From an uncultured Clostridia bacterium (GTDB taxonomy: Bacteria > Bacillota > Clostridia > Oscillospirales > Oscillospiraceae): 64,000 nucleotides of DNA. Position numbers and translations under genes: made by a program. Below are positions 17,601 to 26,506 of the stretch, piece after piece. The first letter of the stretch is position 1. Each line of letters opens with the position of its first letter. The notes beneath the pieces were generated by a model, which was not told where the DNA came from, made no database searches, and was given only the letters and a program-made list of their open reading frames with translations. The DNA lies in contig CAKNZJ010000048.1 in assembly GCA_932222125.1 (NCBI GenBank), forward strand, positions 1-64,000. The letters run 5' to 3'.

Positions 17601-18194
17601 ATGAATAAGATGTACGCAGTGCTCTATCCATTGATCTGGATTTTTATGCGTATCTTCCATCCTTGGAAAGGGGTGGGGGCTGAAAATATTCCAGAGGGGG
17701 CGGTTCTCATTTGTGGCAATCACACTTCGCTGGGGGATCCGCTCTATGTGGTGTGTGCCATGGGGTATAAGAGACAGACTCATGTCATGGCGAAGGAGGA
17801 GTTGGTAAGGTTGCCGGTTCTCGGTTGGATGCTCAGAAAGGCTGGTATCTTCGGGGTAAGAAGAGGCCAGGCTGATGTGATGGCAGTGAAGGAGGCCATG
17901 CGGGTGCTACGCAATGGGGAACGGCTCATGATGTTTCCAGAGGGAACCCGGGTGAAGGAGGGGGACGTATCCCAAATTCACACCGGCGCGGCGCTGTTCG
18001 CCACCCGGACCAATGTGCCCCTGCTGCCAGTTTATATCTCACCAAAAAAGCGGCTGTTTCACAAGACGCTTGTGGTCTTTGGAACACCCTATTATCCCAC
18101 CTTTGCAGGGAAAAAATCCACCTCGGAGGATAACCAGCGCATTGCAGAAGACTTAATGGCCCGTATTCGGGCGCTAGGGGAGGGAGTGGCATAA
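17601..18194 (+). CDS. plsC: 1-acyl-sn-glycerol-3-phosphate acyltransferase
   Basis: 197 residues. PlsC adds the second acyl chain to make phosphatidic acid at the membrane. The N-terminus is hydrophobic (YPLIWIFMRIFHP), followed by the catalytic NHxxxxD motif as GNHTSLGDP and the glycerol-phosphate-binding FPEGTR. Its TAA stop lies inside ATAA, where the ATA at 18191 is proposed as the start of ispH. SD GAGGCGG. It complements PlsX earlier in the window. Confidence 0.93.
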   Translation: MNKMYAVLYPLIWIFMRIFHPWKGVGAENIPEGAVLICGNHTSLGDPLYVVCAMGYKRQTHVMAKEELVRLPVLGWMLRKAGIFGVRRGQADVMAVKEAMRVLRNGERLMMFPEGTRVKEGDVSQIHTGAALFATRTNVPLLPVYISPKKRLFHKTLVVFGTPYYPTFAGKKSTSEDNQRIAEDLMARIRALGEGVA

Positions 18195-20170
18195 ATATTC
18201 AGCTTGCAAAGACCGCCGGCTTTTGCTATGGTGTGCGCCGGGCGGTGAAGTTGGCCGAGGAGACAGCAGGCCAGGGGCCGCTCTATCTTCTAGGTCATAT
18301 CACGCATAACGACCATGTGATCCGCCGCCTGGAGGGTTTGGGAGCTCAGACCATCTCTACCCCGGAAGAGGCGCCCAAAGGATCAACGGTGCTCATTCGA
18401 GCTCACGGTGAGCCTGATTCCACTTATGACATGCTGCGTAAGCGGGACTGCACCATCATTGACGCCACTTGCCCCGATGTGACCCGTATTCACAGCATTG
18501 TCCGGGAGGCAGAGTCCAGAGGACGCGTTCCAATTGTGATCGGTGATGAAAACCATCCTGAGATCATAGGGATTGCAGGATGTACCAGCCATGGCGTGGT
18601 GGCTGCCGACTGGGATGGATTGGAGAAAATCTTAAAAAATCAGCCGGATTTGTCAGGACAACCGCTGACATTCGTGTCTCAAACCACGGCAATTTCAGCT
18701 ACATGGGAAAAAGTCGTTGAAAACGCAAAAAAAGTGTGTACAAACGCAGAATTTTTTGATACAATATGCGGTGCTACGTCCAGGCGCCAATCTGAGGCAG
18801 TGGAATTGGCCAGCCGGTGCGACGGAATGATCGTCATTGGAGATCGAAAAAGCTCCAATACCAAACGGCTGACACAGCTATGCGCTCAGCACTGTCCGCT
18901 TGTGGTACAGGTGGAACGAGGGACAGAGCTTTCTCAGGAGCAGTTCCGCCAGAGCCAGATGCTTGGAATCACTGCCGGTGCGTCCACGCCGGAGTGGATA
19001 ATAAAGGAGGTCTACAACAAAATGAGCGATGAAATTATGGAGATTGAACAGTCCTTTGCTGAGATGCTGGAGGAGTCGTTCAAAACTTTGAATGCAGGAG
19101 ATAAGGTGGTTGGTACCGTTGTAGCTATCACGCCTACGGAGATCCAAGTGGAACTGGGCATTAAGTATCCCGGCTACATCCCCCTGTCCGAAGTGAGCGA
19201 CGACCCTGAGGTCAAGGTAGAGGATATTGCCAAGGTGGGCGAGGAGATCGAGGCCTATGTCATGCTGGTCAGCGACCGGGACTGCATGGTAAAGCTCTCA
19301 AAGAAGCGCTTGGATGCGGCCAAGAATTGGGAGATCATTGAAAATGCTGTGGAGAGCAAGGAGGTTCTCACAGGGATTATCACTGAGGAAAATAAGGGTG
19401 GACTGGTGGCCAACGTCAAGGGGGTCCGGGTATTTATTCCCGCCTCTCAGTCCGGTAAGCCTCGTGGGGCCGATCTGTCTGAGATGGTCAAAACAAAGGT
19501 AGAACTGCGCATTACGGAGGTTAACCGTGCCCGCCGCCGGGTGGTGGGGTCTATCCGGGCTGTGGCAGCCGAAGTCCGTGCCGCTCAGGCCGCCCAGGTG
19601 TGGGAGAACATTGAGGAGGGCAAACGCTATACCGGTACGGTGAAGAGTCTTACCTCTTACGGTGCTTTTGTGGACATTGGCGGTGTGGACGGCATGGTTC
19701 ACATCTCCGAGTTGTCTTGGTCTCGCATTAAGACCCCTGCTGACGCGGTGTCGGTGGGCGATACAGTAGAGGTCTATGTGATCTCCTTTGATAGGGAGAA
19801 GAAGAAAATTTCCCTGGGGATGAAGGATCACAGCCAGGACCCATGGGCCATTTTTACAGATAAGTATGCTGTGGGTGATGTGGCCAATGTGCGGGTGGTC
19901 AAGCTGATGACCTTCGGCGCATTTGCGGAGATTGTTCCCGGTGTGGACGGTTTGATTCACATCTCTCAGATCGCTGACCACCGGGTAGAGAAGCCTGGTG
20001 ATGAGTTGGCTGAGGGGCAGATGGTGGATGCTAAAATCATTGCCATTGACCATGAGAATAAGAAGGTATCTTTGTCCATCCGGGCCGTACTGGAAGGGGA
20101 CTTAGAGTTTGACAGTGAGCTTGAGGAAAACACCATGGCTGAGGCGGATGAGGAATCTGCGGCAGAGTGA
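18191..20170 (+). CDS. ispH: IspH-ribosomal protein S1 fusion (HMBPP reductase / S1)
   Basis: 659 residues from the proposed ATA start. Residues about 1-277 form IspH, the [4Fe-4S] enzyme of the last MEP-pathway step. The cluster-binding cysteines occur in GFCYGVRRAV, DATCPDV and DTICGATSRRQ. Then come four S1 RNA-binding domains (from about 290) ending in an acidic tail. The fusion is known in Clostridia. The first ATG/GTG/TTG in frame is GTG 18233, which would remove the first cluster cysteine and the conserved LAKTAGFC segment, so translation must start upstream. ATA 18191 is preceded by AGGGGAGGGA at six-base spacing and gives MNIQLAKTAGFCYGV. An in-frame consensus SD and ATG at 19003-19024 may also produce free S1. 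Confidence 0.9.
   Translation: MNIQLAKTAGFCYGVRRAVKLAEETAGQGPLYLLGHITHNDHVIRRLEGLGAQTISTPEEAPKGSTVLIRAHGEPDSTYDMLRKRDCTIIDATCPDVTRIHSIVREAESRGRVPIVIGDENHPEIIGIAGCTSHGVVAADWDGLEKILKNQPDLSGQPLTFVSQTTAISATWEKVVENAKKVCTNAEFFDTICGATSRRQSEAVELASRCDGMIVIGDRKSSNTKRLTQLCAQHCPLVVQVERGTELSQEQFRQSQMLGITAGASTPEWIIKEVYNKMSDEIMEIEQSFAEMLEESFKTLNAGDKVVGTVVAITPTEIQVELGIKYPGYIPLSEVSDDPEVKVEDIAKVGEEIEAYVMLVSDRDCMVKLSKKRLDAAKNWEIIENAVESKEVLTGIITEENKGGLVANVKGVRVFIPASQSGKPRGADLSEMVKTKVELRITEVNRARRRVVGSIRAVAAEVRAAQAAQVWENIEEGKRYTGTVKSLTSYGAFVDIGGVDGMVHISELSWSRIKTPADAVSVGDTVEVYVISFDREKKKISLGMKDHSQDPWAIFTDKYAVGDVANVRVVKLMTFGAFAEIVPGVDGLIHISQIADHRVEKPGDELAEGQMVDAKIIAIDHENKKVSLSIRAVLEGDLEFDSELEENTMAEADEESAAE
19003..19024 (+). 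promoter_or_regulatory. Internal consensus SD and in-frame ATG at the IspH/S1 junction
   Basis: AAAGGAGGTC (19003-19012) is followed nine bases later by ATG 19022, in the frame of the fusion. Starting here would give 382 residues holding only the S1 domains, beginning MSDEIMEIEQSF. In the fusion the same bases encode the linker after IspH. Confidence 0.7.
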
Positions 20171-20187
20171 GCTGTTTCATGCAAATA

Positions 20188-20226
20188 TAAAAAAGCTGCC
20201 GTGAACTGTCCGCGGCAGCTTTTTTA
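20188..20226 (+). terminator. Intrinsic terminator after ispH-rpsA
   Basis: 14-bp stem (20188-20201 with 20213-20226), 11-base loop, with six T in the 3' arm. It lies 17 bases after the stop. Confidence 0.93.
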
Positions 20227-20271
20227 TATACAGATGCACGTAGGAACATTTGGAAAATATTGCAATCAGCC

Positions 20272-20300
20272 TTGCAATTTGAGGCAGTCCATAGTAAGAT
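20272..20300 (+). promoter_or_regulatory. Probable promoter of deoC
   Basis: TTGCAA (20272-20277), 17-bp spacer, TAAGAT (20295-20300), 32 bases before the deoC ATG. Confidence 0.55.
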
Positions 20301-20332
20301 GACAGGGAAGAAATTGTATTGAGGTGAATTGT

Positions 20333-20998
20333 ATGGAGAATCAAGACATTTTGGCTACTGTAGATCATACCCTGCTACAGCAGACTGCCACCTGGGAAGA
20401 GATTAGACAGGTTTGTGACGATGCCGTGGCGTTTGGCTGCGCATCTGTATGCATCCCTGCCAGCTATGTAAAACAGGCGGCGGACTATTTGGGGAATAGA
20501 TTGCCGGTCTGTACCGTCATCGGATTTCCAAACGGCTACTCCACTACAGCGGTAAAGGTGTTTGAGACAAAAGATGCTATTGCCAACGGAGCTAAGGAGA
20601 TCGACATGGTGATCAACATTGGATGGGCCAAGGATGGCCGGTGGGATGATTTACTTCACGAGATAAAGGAGATCAAAGCAGCTTGCGGTGGCCTGATACT
20701 GAAGGTAATCGTGGAGGCATGCCTGTTGACAAAGGCTGAGAAGGTGAAGCTATGTCAGATTGTTTCGGACAGCGGAGCGGATTTTATTAAAACCTCCACC
20801 GGCTTCTCCAGCGGGGGGGCGACTAAGGAGGATGTGGCGCTATTCCAGGCTAACGTTGCTCCCCATGTCAAGGTCAAGGCCGCGGGAGGCATTGCCGCTC
20901 TTCAGGATGCAGAGGCTCTCCTGGCGGCCGGCGCCTGCCGCCTAGGAACCAGCCGCATTGTAAAATTGGTCAATGGGCAACAGGGGACGGGATACTGA
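20333..20998 (+). CDS. deoC: Deoxyribose-phosphate aldolase
   Basis: 221 residues. DeoC splits 2-deoxyribose-5-phosphate to glyceraldehyde-3-phosphate and acetaldehyde. The class I aldolase motifs are DHTLL at the N-terminus, EIDMVINIGWAKDG, KVIVEACLL, the Schiff-base Lys in FIKTSTGFSSGGAT (near 150) and VKAAGGI. ATG 20333 is seven bases after GAGGTG; a GTG at 20324 overlaps that SD. It lies directly before a nucleoside-type importer, fitting a deoxynucleoside catabolic role. Confidence 0.95.
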   Translation: MENQDILATVDHTLLQQTATWEEIRQVCDDAVAFGCASVCIPASYVKQAADYLGNRLPVCTVIGFPNGYSTTAVKVFETKDAIANGAKEIDMVINIGWAKDGRWDDLLHEIKEIKAACGGLILKVIVEACLLTKAEKVKLCQIVSDSGADFIKTSTGFSSGGATKEDVALFQANVAPHVKVKAAGGIAALQDAEALLAAGACRLGTSRIVKLVNGQQGTGY

Positions 20999-21223
20999 AT
21001 ATGAGGTGCCTTCCGTTTGAAGAATGGAATGTTGTAAGATCAGCCCTTCTTTTGTAAAATCTCCTTGTGTTTTTGTCATTGTTGCGATATACTAATGTTA
21101 TCCTATGGAACGCTGCGACAGCGGATTCTTTTTCCATGAGACAAGCTGTGGAACTGAGGGCAACATTGCCCCTATGATAAATGCCCCTGTTCAAAATGAA
21201 AAAGAAGAAAGGATTTGATTGCA

Positions 21224-22447
21224 ATGAAGAAATTCTTGGCAGTGTTGCTGGCTATGGCCATGGTATTCTCGTTGGCTGCCTGCACCGGTAAGAATGGTGA
21301 CAACTCACAGTCTCCTGACAATGCCAGCGCTGCACCCAGTGGGGAGGGAAGCACCTCAAATATGAAGGTGGCCATGGTCACCGACTACGGCGACATCACA
21401 GACCAGTCCTTTAACCAAACCACATATGAGGCTTGTAAAGCATTTTGCGATGCGAACAACGTCCAATTCAGCTATTATAAGCCAACAAGTGACAGTACCA
21501 GCGACCGTGTGCTGTCCATCGTGACAGCGATTACTGATGGTTACAATGTCATTGTGATGCCAGGTTACGCCTTTGGCGGCGCTTTGGCAGAGGTTACAAA
21601 GGATTATCCTGAGGTGAAATTTGTAGCCTTGGATGTGGCGGAGGGTGATATCCTGGGCGCCGCTGTTGGAGACGCTTACTATGAGGATCCCACTGCATAC
21701 AATGTGACCGACTACTACAACGCTAATAATACCTATTCCGCTGTGTTCCAGGAGGAGTTGTGCGGTTATATGGCTGGTTATGCCGCTGTCAAGTTGGGCT
21801 ATCGCCACTTGGGCTTCCTGGGTGGAATGGCTGTTCCCGCAGTTATCCGCTATGGATATGGCTATATCCAAGGAGCTGACGCTGCCGCAGTTGAGCTGGG
21901 TGTGGAGAACGAGGTAAAGGTGGAATTCGCCTATGGCAACCAGTTCAACGGGGATGCTGATATCACTGCCTATATGGACAACTGGTACAAGACTCTGGGT
22001 GTGGAGATTGTATTTGCCTGCGGCGGCAGCATCTACACCTCTGCCGGAGAGGCCATCCGCAACAATGGCGGCAAAGGAAAGATGATCGGTGTAGATGTGG
22101 ACCAGAAGGGTATCGTTGATGGGGCTTATGGTGATGGTATCACTGTCACTTCTGCCATGAAGGGGCTGAGCAACACCGTCGATGTACTGTTGACTGCCAT
22201 TAAAGAAAACAAGTGGGATCAGTATGTGGGTAAAATTGATAATCTGGGCCTGGTGAATGGGGATGATCCCACCGCCAACTTTGTCCAGATTCCCATGGAT
22301 AGCACCCAGTGGAACGATGACTTCACCCAGGATGATTATAAGGCTATCGTGAAGGACATGTTTGACGGCAAGATTAAGGTCTCCAACGATACCACCACTG
22401 AGCCTGATGTGTCTATCACCGTCAGCTACGCCGGAAATATCAAGTAA
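21224..22447 (+). CDS. BMP-family nucleoside-binding lipoprotein
   Basis: 407 residues. A lipoprotein signal peptide (KKFLAVLLAMAMVFSLAAC) ends at the lipobox Cys, followed by a Gly/Ser/Asn-rich tether. The mature part is a periplasmic-binding-protein fold of the basic membrane protein/PnrA family (MVTDYGDITDQSFNQ, LGFLGGMAVPAVIRYGYG, VFACGGSIYTSAGEA, GVDVDQKGIVDGAYG). These bind purine nucleosides and feed an ABC importer, compare NupN of B. subtilis. ATG 21224 lies ten bases after GAAAGGA; a TTG at 21215 is less likely. The importer genes follow after a long hairpin and their own promoter. Confidence 0.93.
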   Translation: MKKFLAVLLAMAMVFSLAACTGKNGDNSQSPDNASAAPSGEGSTSNMKVAMVTDYGDITDQSFNQTTYEACKAFCDANNVQFSYYKPTSDSTSDRVLSIVTAITDGYNVIVMPGYAFGGALAEVTKDYPEVKFVALDVAEGDILGAAVGDAYYEDPTAYNVTDYYNANNTYSAVFQEELCGYMAGYAAVKLGYRHLGFLGGMAVPAVIRYGYGYIQGADAAAVELGVENEVKVEFAYGNQFNGDADITAYMDNWYKTLGVEIVFACGGSIYTSAGEAIRNNGGKGKMIGVDVDQKGIVDGAYGDGITVTSAMKGLSNTVDVLLTAIKENKWDQYVGKIDNLGLVNGDDPTANFVQIPMDSTQWNDDFTQDDYKAIVKDMFDGKIKVSNDTTTEPDVSITVSYAGNIK

Positions 22448-22483
22448 ATCACTTTTCGTAAAATAAACAGGGATGCCGGATTT

Positions 22484-22550
22484 GGCCTCTATAAAACAGT
22501 GGAAGTGCATGACATTGTTATGCACTTCCACTGTTTTATAGAGGCCTTTT
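22484..22550 (+). terminator. Very long perfect hairpin and T-run after the BMP gene
   Basis: GGCCTCTATAAAACAG... at 22484-22510 is the exact 27-base reverse complement of 22520-22546, with a nine-base loop and TTTT following. It probably limits read-through from the highly needed binding protein into the ABC genes. The length of uninterrupted pairing is well above what a terminator needs. Confidence 0.8.
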
Positions 22551-22701
22551 GATCGGTACGTTGCGCAACCTTAGGACTGGAAATTCCCTCAAGGCCAATT
22601 TATAAACATTGATATAGGGTTAGGATGGTGCCTCTGTTCAACAACAGACAACGATATCTGTGCGAAACAGATAAAAATAAGGGTGAAAATAGAAAATTGT
22701 T

Positions 22702-22730
22702 TTGCTATGTGACAAAGGGTGTGCTATACT
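22702..22730 (+). promoter_or_regulatory. Promoter of the nucleoside ABC operon
   Basis: TTGCTA (22702-22707), 17-bp spacer, TATACT (22725-22730) with an extended -10 TG at 22722. The following 80-base leader contains GGGCCGGT and GATCGGCC that could pair. The 22551-22701 stretch shows only short local inverted repeats (for example TATCTGT/ACAGATA). Confidence 0.65.
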
Positions 22731-22813
22731 AAATACAAATAGACGGACCGTGGGCCGGTATAGACGATCGGCCGGAAAGGGAGGCCCGATTTTAGAAAAA
22801 GGGGAGTATAGAA

Positions 22814-24349
22814 GTGGCTCAATATACAGTAGAGATGCTCCACATTACAAAACGCTTTCCTGGTATAATTGCAAACGACGATATTACGTTGCAGTTAAAA
22901 CGAGGGGAGATCCATGCGCTGTTGGGAGAGAACGGTGCGGGAAAGTCCACATTGATGAGCGTGCTGTTTGGGCTGTATCAGCCAGAGGAGGGTGAAATCC
23001 GCATCAATGGGGAACGGGTAGACATACGAGACCCAAACGATGCCAACGATCTGGGCATCGGCATGGTGCATCAGCATTTTAAGTTGGTGGAATGCTTCAC
23101 CGTACTGGACAACATCATCATGGGCGTAGAGTCCACCAAAGGACCTTTCTTGCAAAAAGCGGAGGCCAGAAAACGAGTGCTTGAACTGTCAGAGAAGTAC
23201 GGCTTGCAGGTGGATCCAGACGCATTGGTGGAGGATATCACTGTGGGTATGCAGCAGCGTACCGAGATATTGAAAATGTTATACCGGGACAACGATATCT
23301 TAATTTTTGACGAGCCAACCGCCGTGCTAACCCCTCAAGAAATCGATGAGTTGATGCAAATCATGAGGAACCTGGCGGCAGAGGGAAAGTCCATTCTGTT
23401 TATCTCTCACAAGCTGGCAGAGATCATGTCGGTGGCAGATCGGTGTTCTGTGCTGCGCAAGGGGAAGTATGTGGGAACTGTAGATACCAAAGATACCACA
23501 GCGGAGGGCCTGTCCAGCATGATGGTGGGCCGTGATGTCAGCTTTAGTGTGGAAAAGAAGCCTGCGGAGACAGGGGAAGTGGTGTTGGAGGTAAGGGATA
23601 TGCGAGTGGCCTCCAAGATTCACAAAAATGACGCGGTCAGAGGGGTTAGCTTTCAGGTGCGCCGTGGAGAGATCGTATGTATTGCCGGTATTGATGGAAA
23701 CGGCCAGACTGAATTGGTGTATGGGCTGACCGGGCTGGAGCCATTGAAGGGCGGTACAGTGAGTCTATGCGGTAAGGAGATCACCAATGCTTCCATTCGA
23801 AAGCGGTCGGTGATGGGCATGAGCCACATTCCCGAGGACCGGCATAAGCATGGCTTGGTGTTGGACTATTCCTTGGAGGACAACTTGGTGCTCCAGCGGT
23901 ACTTTGAGCCCGAGTTCACAAATAGAGCAGGCTTTATGCGCCGGGGAAACATACGCGCCTATGCGGAACGTCTGATCCAACAGTATGATGTGCGCTCAGG
24001 TCAGGGGGCGGCTACCACAACCCGGTCCATGTCAGGAGGAAACCAGCAGAAAGCCATTGTGGCCCGGGAGATCGATAAGGACCCGGAATTACTGATCGCC
24101 GTTCAGCCAACCAGAGGTTTGGATGTGGGCGCTATCGAGTACATCCATAGCCAGATCGTGGCCCAGCGGGATGCGGGAAAAGGCGTACTGCTGGTGAGTT
24201 TAGAGCTGGATGAGGTCATTAACGTTTCCGACCGCATTTTAGTCATGTATGAGGGGGAAATTGTGGGTGAGTTTGATCCTAAGCAGGTGACAGTGGACGT
24301 ACTTGGTCTATATATGGCAGGGGCCAAAAGGGAGGAAGGGCAACCATGA
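22814..24349 (+). CDS. Nucleoside ABC transporter, double ATP-binding protein (NupO/YufO-like)
   Basis: 511 residues with two ATPase halves, the RbsA/MglA-like arrangement. The first Walker A is GENGAGKSTLMSVLFG, with Walker B ILIFDEPTAVLTPQE. The second half has a modified Walker A (GIDGNGQTELV) and signature MSGGNQQKAIVAREI. Such subunits energise BMP-dependent nucleoside import. GTG start with SD AAAAGGGGAG at eight-base spacing. Its stop overlaps the next start (ATGA). Confidence 0.94.
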   Translation: MAQYTVEMLHITKRFPGIIANDDITLQLKRGEIHALLGENGAGKSTLMSVLFGLYQPEEGEIRINGERVDIRDPNDANDLGIGMVHQHFKLVECFTVLDNIIMGVESTKGPFLQKAEARKRVLELSEKYGLQVDPDALVEDITVGMQQRTEILKMLYRDNDILIFDEPTAVLTPQEIDELMQIMRNLAAEGKSILFISHKLAEIMSVADRCSVLRKGKYVGTVDTKDTTAEGLSSMMVGRDVSFSVEKKPAETGEVVLEVRDMRVASKIHKNDAVRGVSFQVRRGEIVCIAGIDGNGQTELVYGLTGLEPLKGGTVSLCGKEITNASIRKRSVMGMSHIPEDRHKHGLVLDYSLEDNLVLQRYFEPEFTNRAGFMRRGNIRAYAERLIQQYDVRSGQGAATTTRSMSGGNQQKAIVAREIDKDPELLIAVQPTRGLDVGAIEYIHSQIVAQRDAGKGVLLVSLELDEVINVSDRILVMYEGEIVGEFDPKQVTVDVLGLYMAGAKREEGQP

Positions 24350-25500
24350 ATGAGAGAAAACCCAAGCGAAGTTTACTCGACAGGCAGGGAATACAAACGC
24401 TCATTGCATCACTATTGTGCATTGTTCTGGGCTTGTTGGTTGGCTTTATCGCTTTGCTTATCATCAATCCCGGTGGTGCTGTAAAGGGCATTTTAGCAAT
24501 TGTAAAAAATTTTTTCTACCTCCCAAACGCAAGGATGCAGATGCAGTATTTTGGCAGCACTCTGGTCAAAACAGCGCCCTTAATCATGTGTTCTCTGTCG
24601 GTACTATTTGCCTATAAGGTTGGTCTATTCAACATTGGCGCCGCCGGACAATATGTGATGGGAGCAGGCGCAAGCCTGTACTGTGCGCTGGCTCTGAATA
24701 TGCCTTGGTATGTTTGCCTTATAGCGGCTATTCTGGCAGGCGGGATACTGGGCGGTATTTCCGGCGCCCTGAAGGCCTATTGCAACGTGAATGAAGTGAT
24801 CTCCTGTATCATGCTCAACTGGATTAGCCTGTATTCGGTAAACACACTGCTGGCAGGTGTAAAAGAGTCAACCAGTCCCTATACCAAGGCTGTGGACACC
24901 AGCAACCCATCTGCAATGCTGCCTACATTAGGGTTGAATCAAGTGTTTGGCAACAAATATGTCACTCTGGCTCTGCCACTGGTCATGGTTGTAGCTGTGG
25001 TTATTTTCATCCTCTTGGAAAAGACCAAGCTTGGATATGAGCTGAAGGCGACTGGGGCCAACAGGGCTGCTGCCAAATATGCTGGTATGCGGGAGAACCG
25101 CAACCTGATCCTTACAATGGTCATCTCCGGCGGATTGGCCGCCATGGGCGCATCTCTGTTCTACCTCACTGGGATCGAGCAGTGGTCAGTCACCCAGTCC
25201 TCTGTGCCGGGAATGGGCTTTAATGGCATAGCGGCCGCCTTCCTGGGAGGGTTGAATCCCATCGGAGCCATTTTTTCATCTTACTTTATCCAACACATCA
25301 CCGATGGTGGCGGCTATGTGGATAAGAGTATGTATGCCGCCCAGATTTCTGATTTGATTTCCTCCTTAATTATCTATTTGTGCGGCTTTGTGCTGTTTTT
25401 CCGAACCTTTATGTCCGATCGCATAGCCAAGCGTATGGAGATGCGGAGACAGGCGGCGTTGGCCGCAGAGGAAGGGCATGGAAAAGGAGGAGTGGAATAA
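24346..25500 (+). CDS. Nucleoside ABC transporter permease 1 (NupP/YufP-like)
   Basis: 384 residues with about ten hydrophobic segments of the BPD_transp_2 family. N-terminal IASLLCIVLGLLVGFIALLI is the first, and YKVGLFNIGAAGQYVMGAGA is the conserved cytoplasmic/membrane motif of these permeases. The C-terminus is basic (RIAKRMEMRRQAAL). It pairs with the second permease, whose start overlaps this stop by one base. Confidence 0.93.
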   Translation: MNERKPKRSLLDRQGIQTLIASLLCIVLGLLVGFIALLIINPGGAVKGILAIVKNFFYLPNARMQMQYFGSTLVKTAPLIMCSLSVLFAYKVGLFNIGAAGQYVMGAGASLYCALALNMPWYVCLIAAILAGGILGGISGALKAYCNVNEVISCIMLNWISLYSVNTLLAGVKESTSPYTKAVDTSNPSAMLPTLGLNQVFGNKYVTLALPLVMVVAVVIFILLEKTKLGYELKATGANRAAAKYAGMRENRNLILTMVISGGLAAMGASLFYLTGIEQWSVTQSSVPGMGFNGIAAAFLGGLNPIGAIFSSYFIQHITDGGGYVDKSMYAAQISDLISSLIIYLCGFVLFFRTFMSDRIAKRMEMRRQAALAAEEGHGKGGVE

Positions 25501-26450
25501 TGTCGCTGCTGATTCAATATACGCTGATTTTTGCGTCGGTGCTGATTTTGGTGGCATTGGGCGGTTGCTTTGCAGAACATTCTGGCGTCATCAACATCGG
25601 ATTAGAGGGCATTATGGTCATGGGAGCGCTGGGGGGCGCGTTGGCCATGAAGTACCTGCCTGACGACACATCTGCGCCAATCATCTTCATTGCGGTGATT
25701 TTGTCCGCCGTTCTTTTGGGAGCTGTCTACTCGCTGTTGCTGGCGGTAGCCGCTATTAACTTTAAGGCAGATCAAACCTTGGTGGGTACCGCGATGAATC
25801 TGCTGGGTGTTGCTGCGGCCACCGTGTTTGTCAAGGCTATAAACACAGCAGAGGACGCTTCCAATGTGTCCTCCGGAATCCAGTACATCAATGCCAAGCG
25901 AGCATTTGAGGTGAACATTGGCGGATTTCAAGTGAACATAAATTACTGGTTTATACTGGTTGCCGTCATCGCATTGATTATCTCCTATGTGGTGCTGTAC
26001 AAAACCCGCTTTGGGCTGCGGCTTATAGCCTGTGGTGAGCATCCTCAGGCAGCTGACTCTGTGGGCATTAATGTTTATAAGATGCGCTATGCAGGGGTGC
26101 TGATTTCCGGTGTACTTGGTGGGCTGGGAGGCATCGTGTACATCACAGCAGGCGTCAGCGAATGGCGATTTGAGTATGGTGTAGCTGGATTCGGATTTTT
26201 GGCCCTGGCGGTGATGATCTTCGGACAGTGGAAACCTGTCAATATTGCCCTGGCCGCCGTATTGTTTGGCCTATTCCGGGCACTGTCCAATGTATACTCA
26301 GGCTTTGACTTCCTGGCGAATTTGCCTGTTCCCAGCACAGTCTATAATATGTTGCCCTATATCGTTTCCCTCATTGTACTGGCTTTTACGTCCAAGAAAT
26401 CTCGGGCGCCTAAAGCAGAGGGGATACCCTATGACAAGGGCCAGAGATAG
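25500..26450 (+). CDS. Nucleoside ABC transporter permease 2 (NupQ/YufQ-like)
   Basis: 316 residues, the second membrane subunit. FAEHSGVINIGLEGIMVMGA is the family motif, and ALGGLGGIVY-like Gly-rich helices follow. The ATG shares its A with the TAA stop of permease 1 and has AAAGGAGG upstream. A longer open frame from 25380 overlaps permease 1 and is an artefact. No nucleoside hydrolase or phosphorylase gene follows; the operon closes with a bidirectional terminator. Confidence 0.93.
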   Translation: MSLLIQYTLIFASVLILVALGGCFAEHSGVINIGLEGIMVMGALGGALAMKYLPDDTSAPIIFIAVILSAVLLGAVYSLLLAVAAINFKADQTLVGTAMNLLGVAAATVFVKAINTAEDASNVSSGIQYINAKRAFEVNIGGFQVNINYWFILVAVIALIISYVVLYKTRFGLRLIACGEHPQAADSVGINVYKMRYAGVLISGVLGGLGGIVYITAGVSEWRFEYGVAGFGFLALAVMIFGQWKPVNIALAAVLFGLFRALSNVYSGFDFLANLPVPSTVYNMLPYIVSLIVLAFTSKKSRAPKAEGIPYDKGQR

Positions 26451-26457
26451 CGCCGAA

Positions 26458-26494
26458 AAGAGCGGCATGACCTTATTTAGGTCATGCCGCTCTT
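26458..26494. terminator. Bidirectional terminator between convergent units
   Basis: Perfect 15-bp stem (26458-26472 with 26480-26494), seven-base loop. On the minus strand the stem runs into TTTT, so it mainly serves the CmpB-like gene while also closing the ABC operon. Confidence 0.8.
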
Positions 26495-26506
26495 AAAGTA
26501 TATATG

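Noticed and set aside
18233..18235. GTG as start of IspH
   Set aside because: It would delete the first iron-sulphur cysteine and the conserved LAKTAGFC segment.
21356..22531. 391-codon open frame antisense to the BMP lipoprotein gene
   Set aside because: It mirrors codon bias of the sense gene, carries no family motif, and its start falls in the long hairpin.
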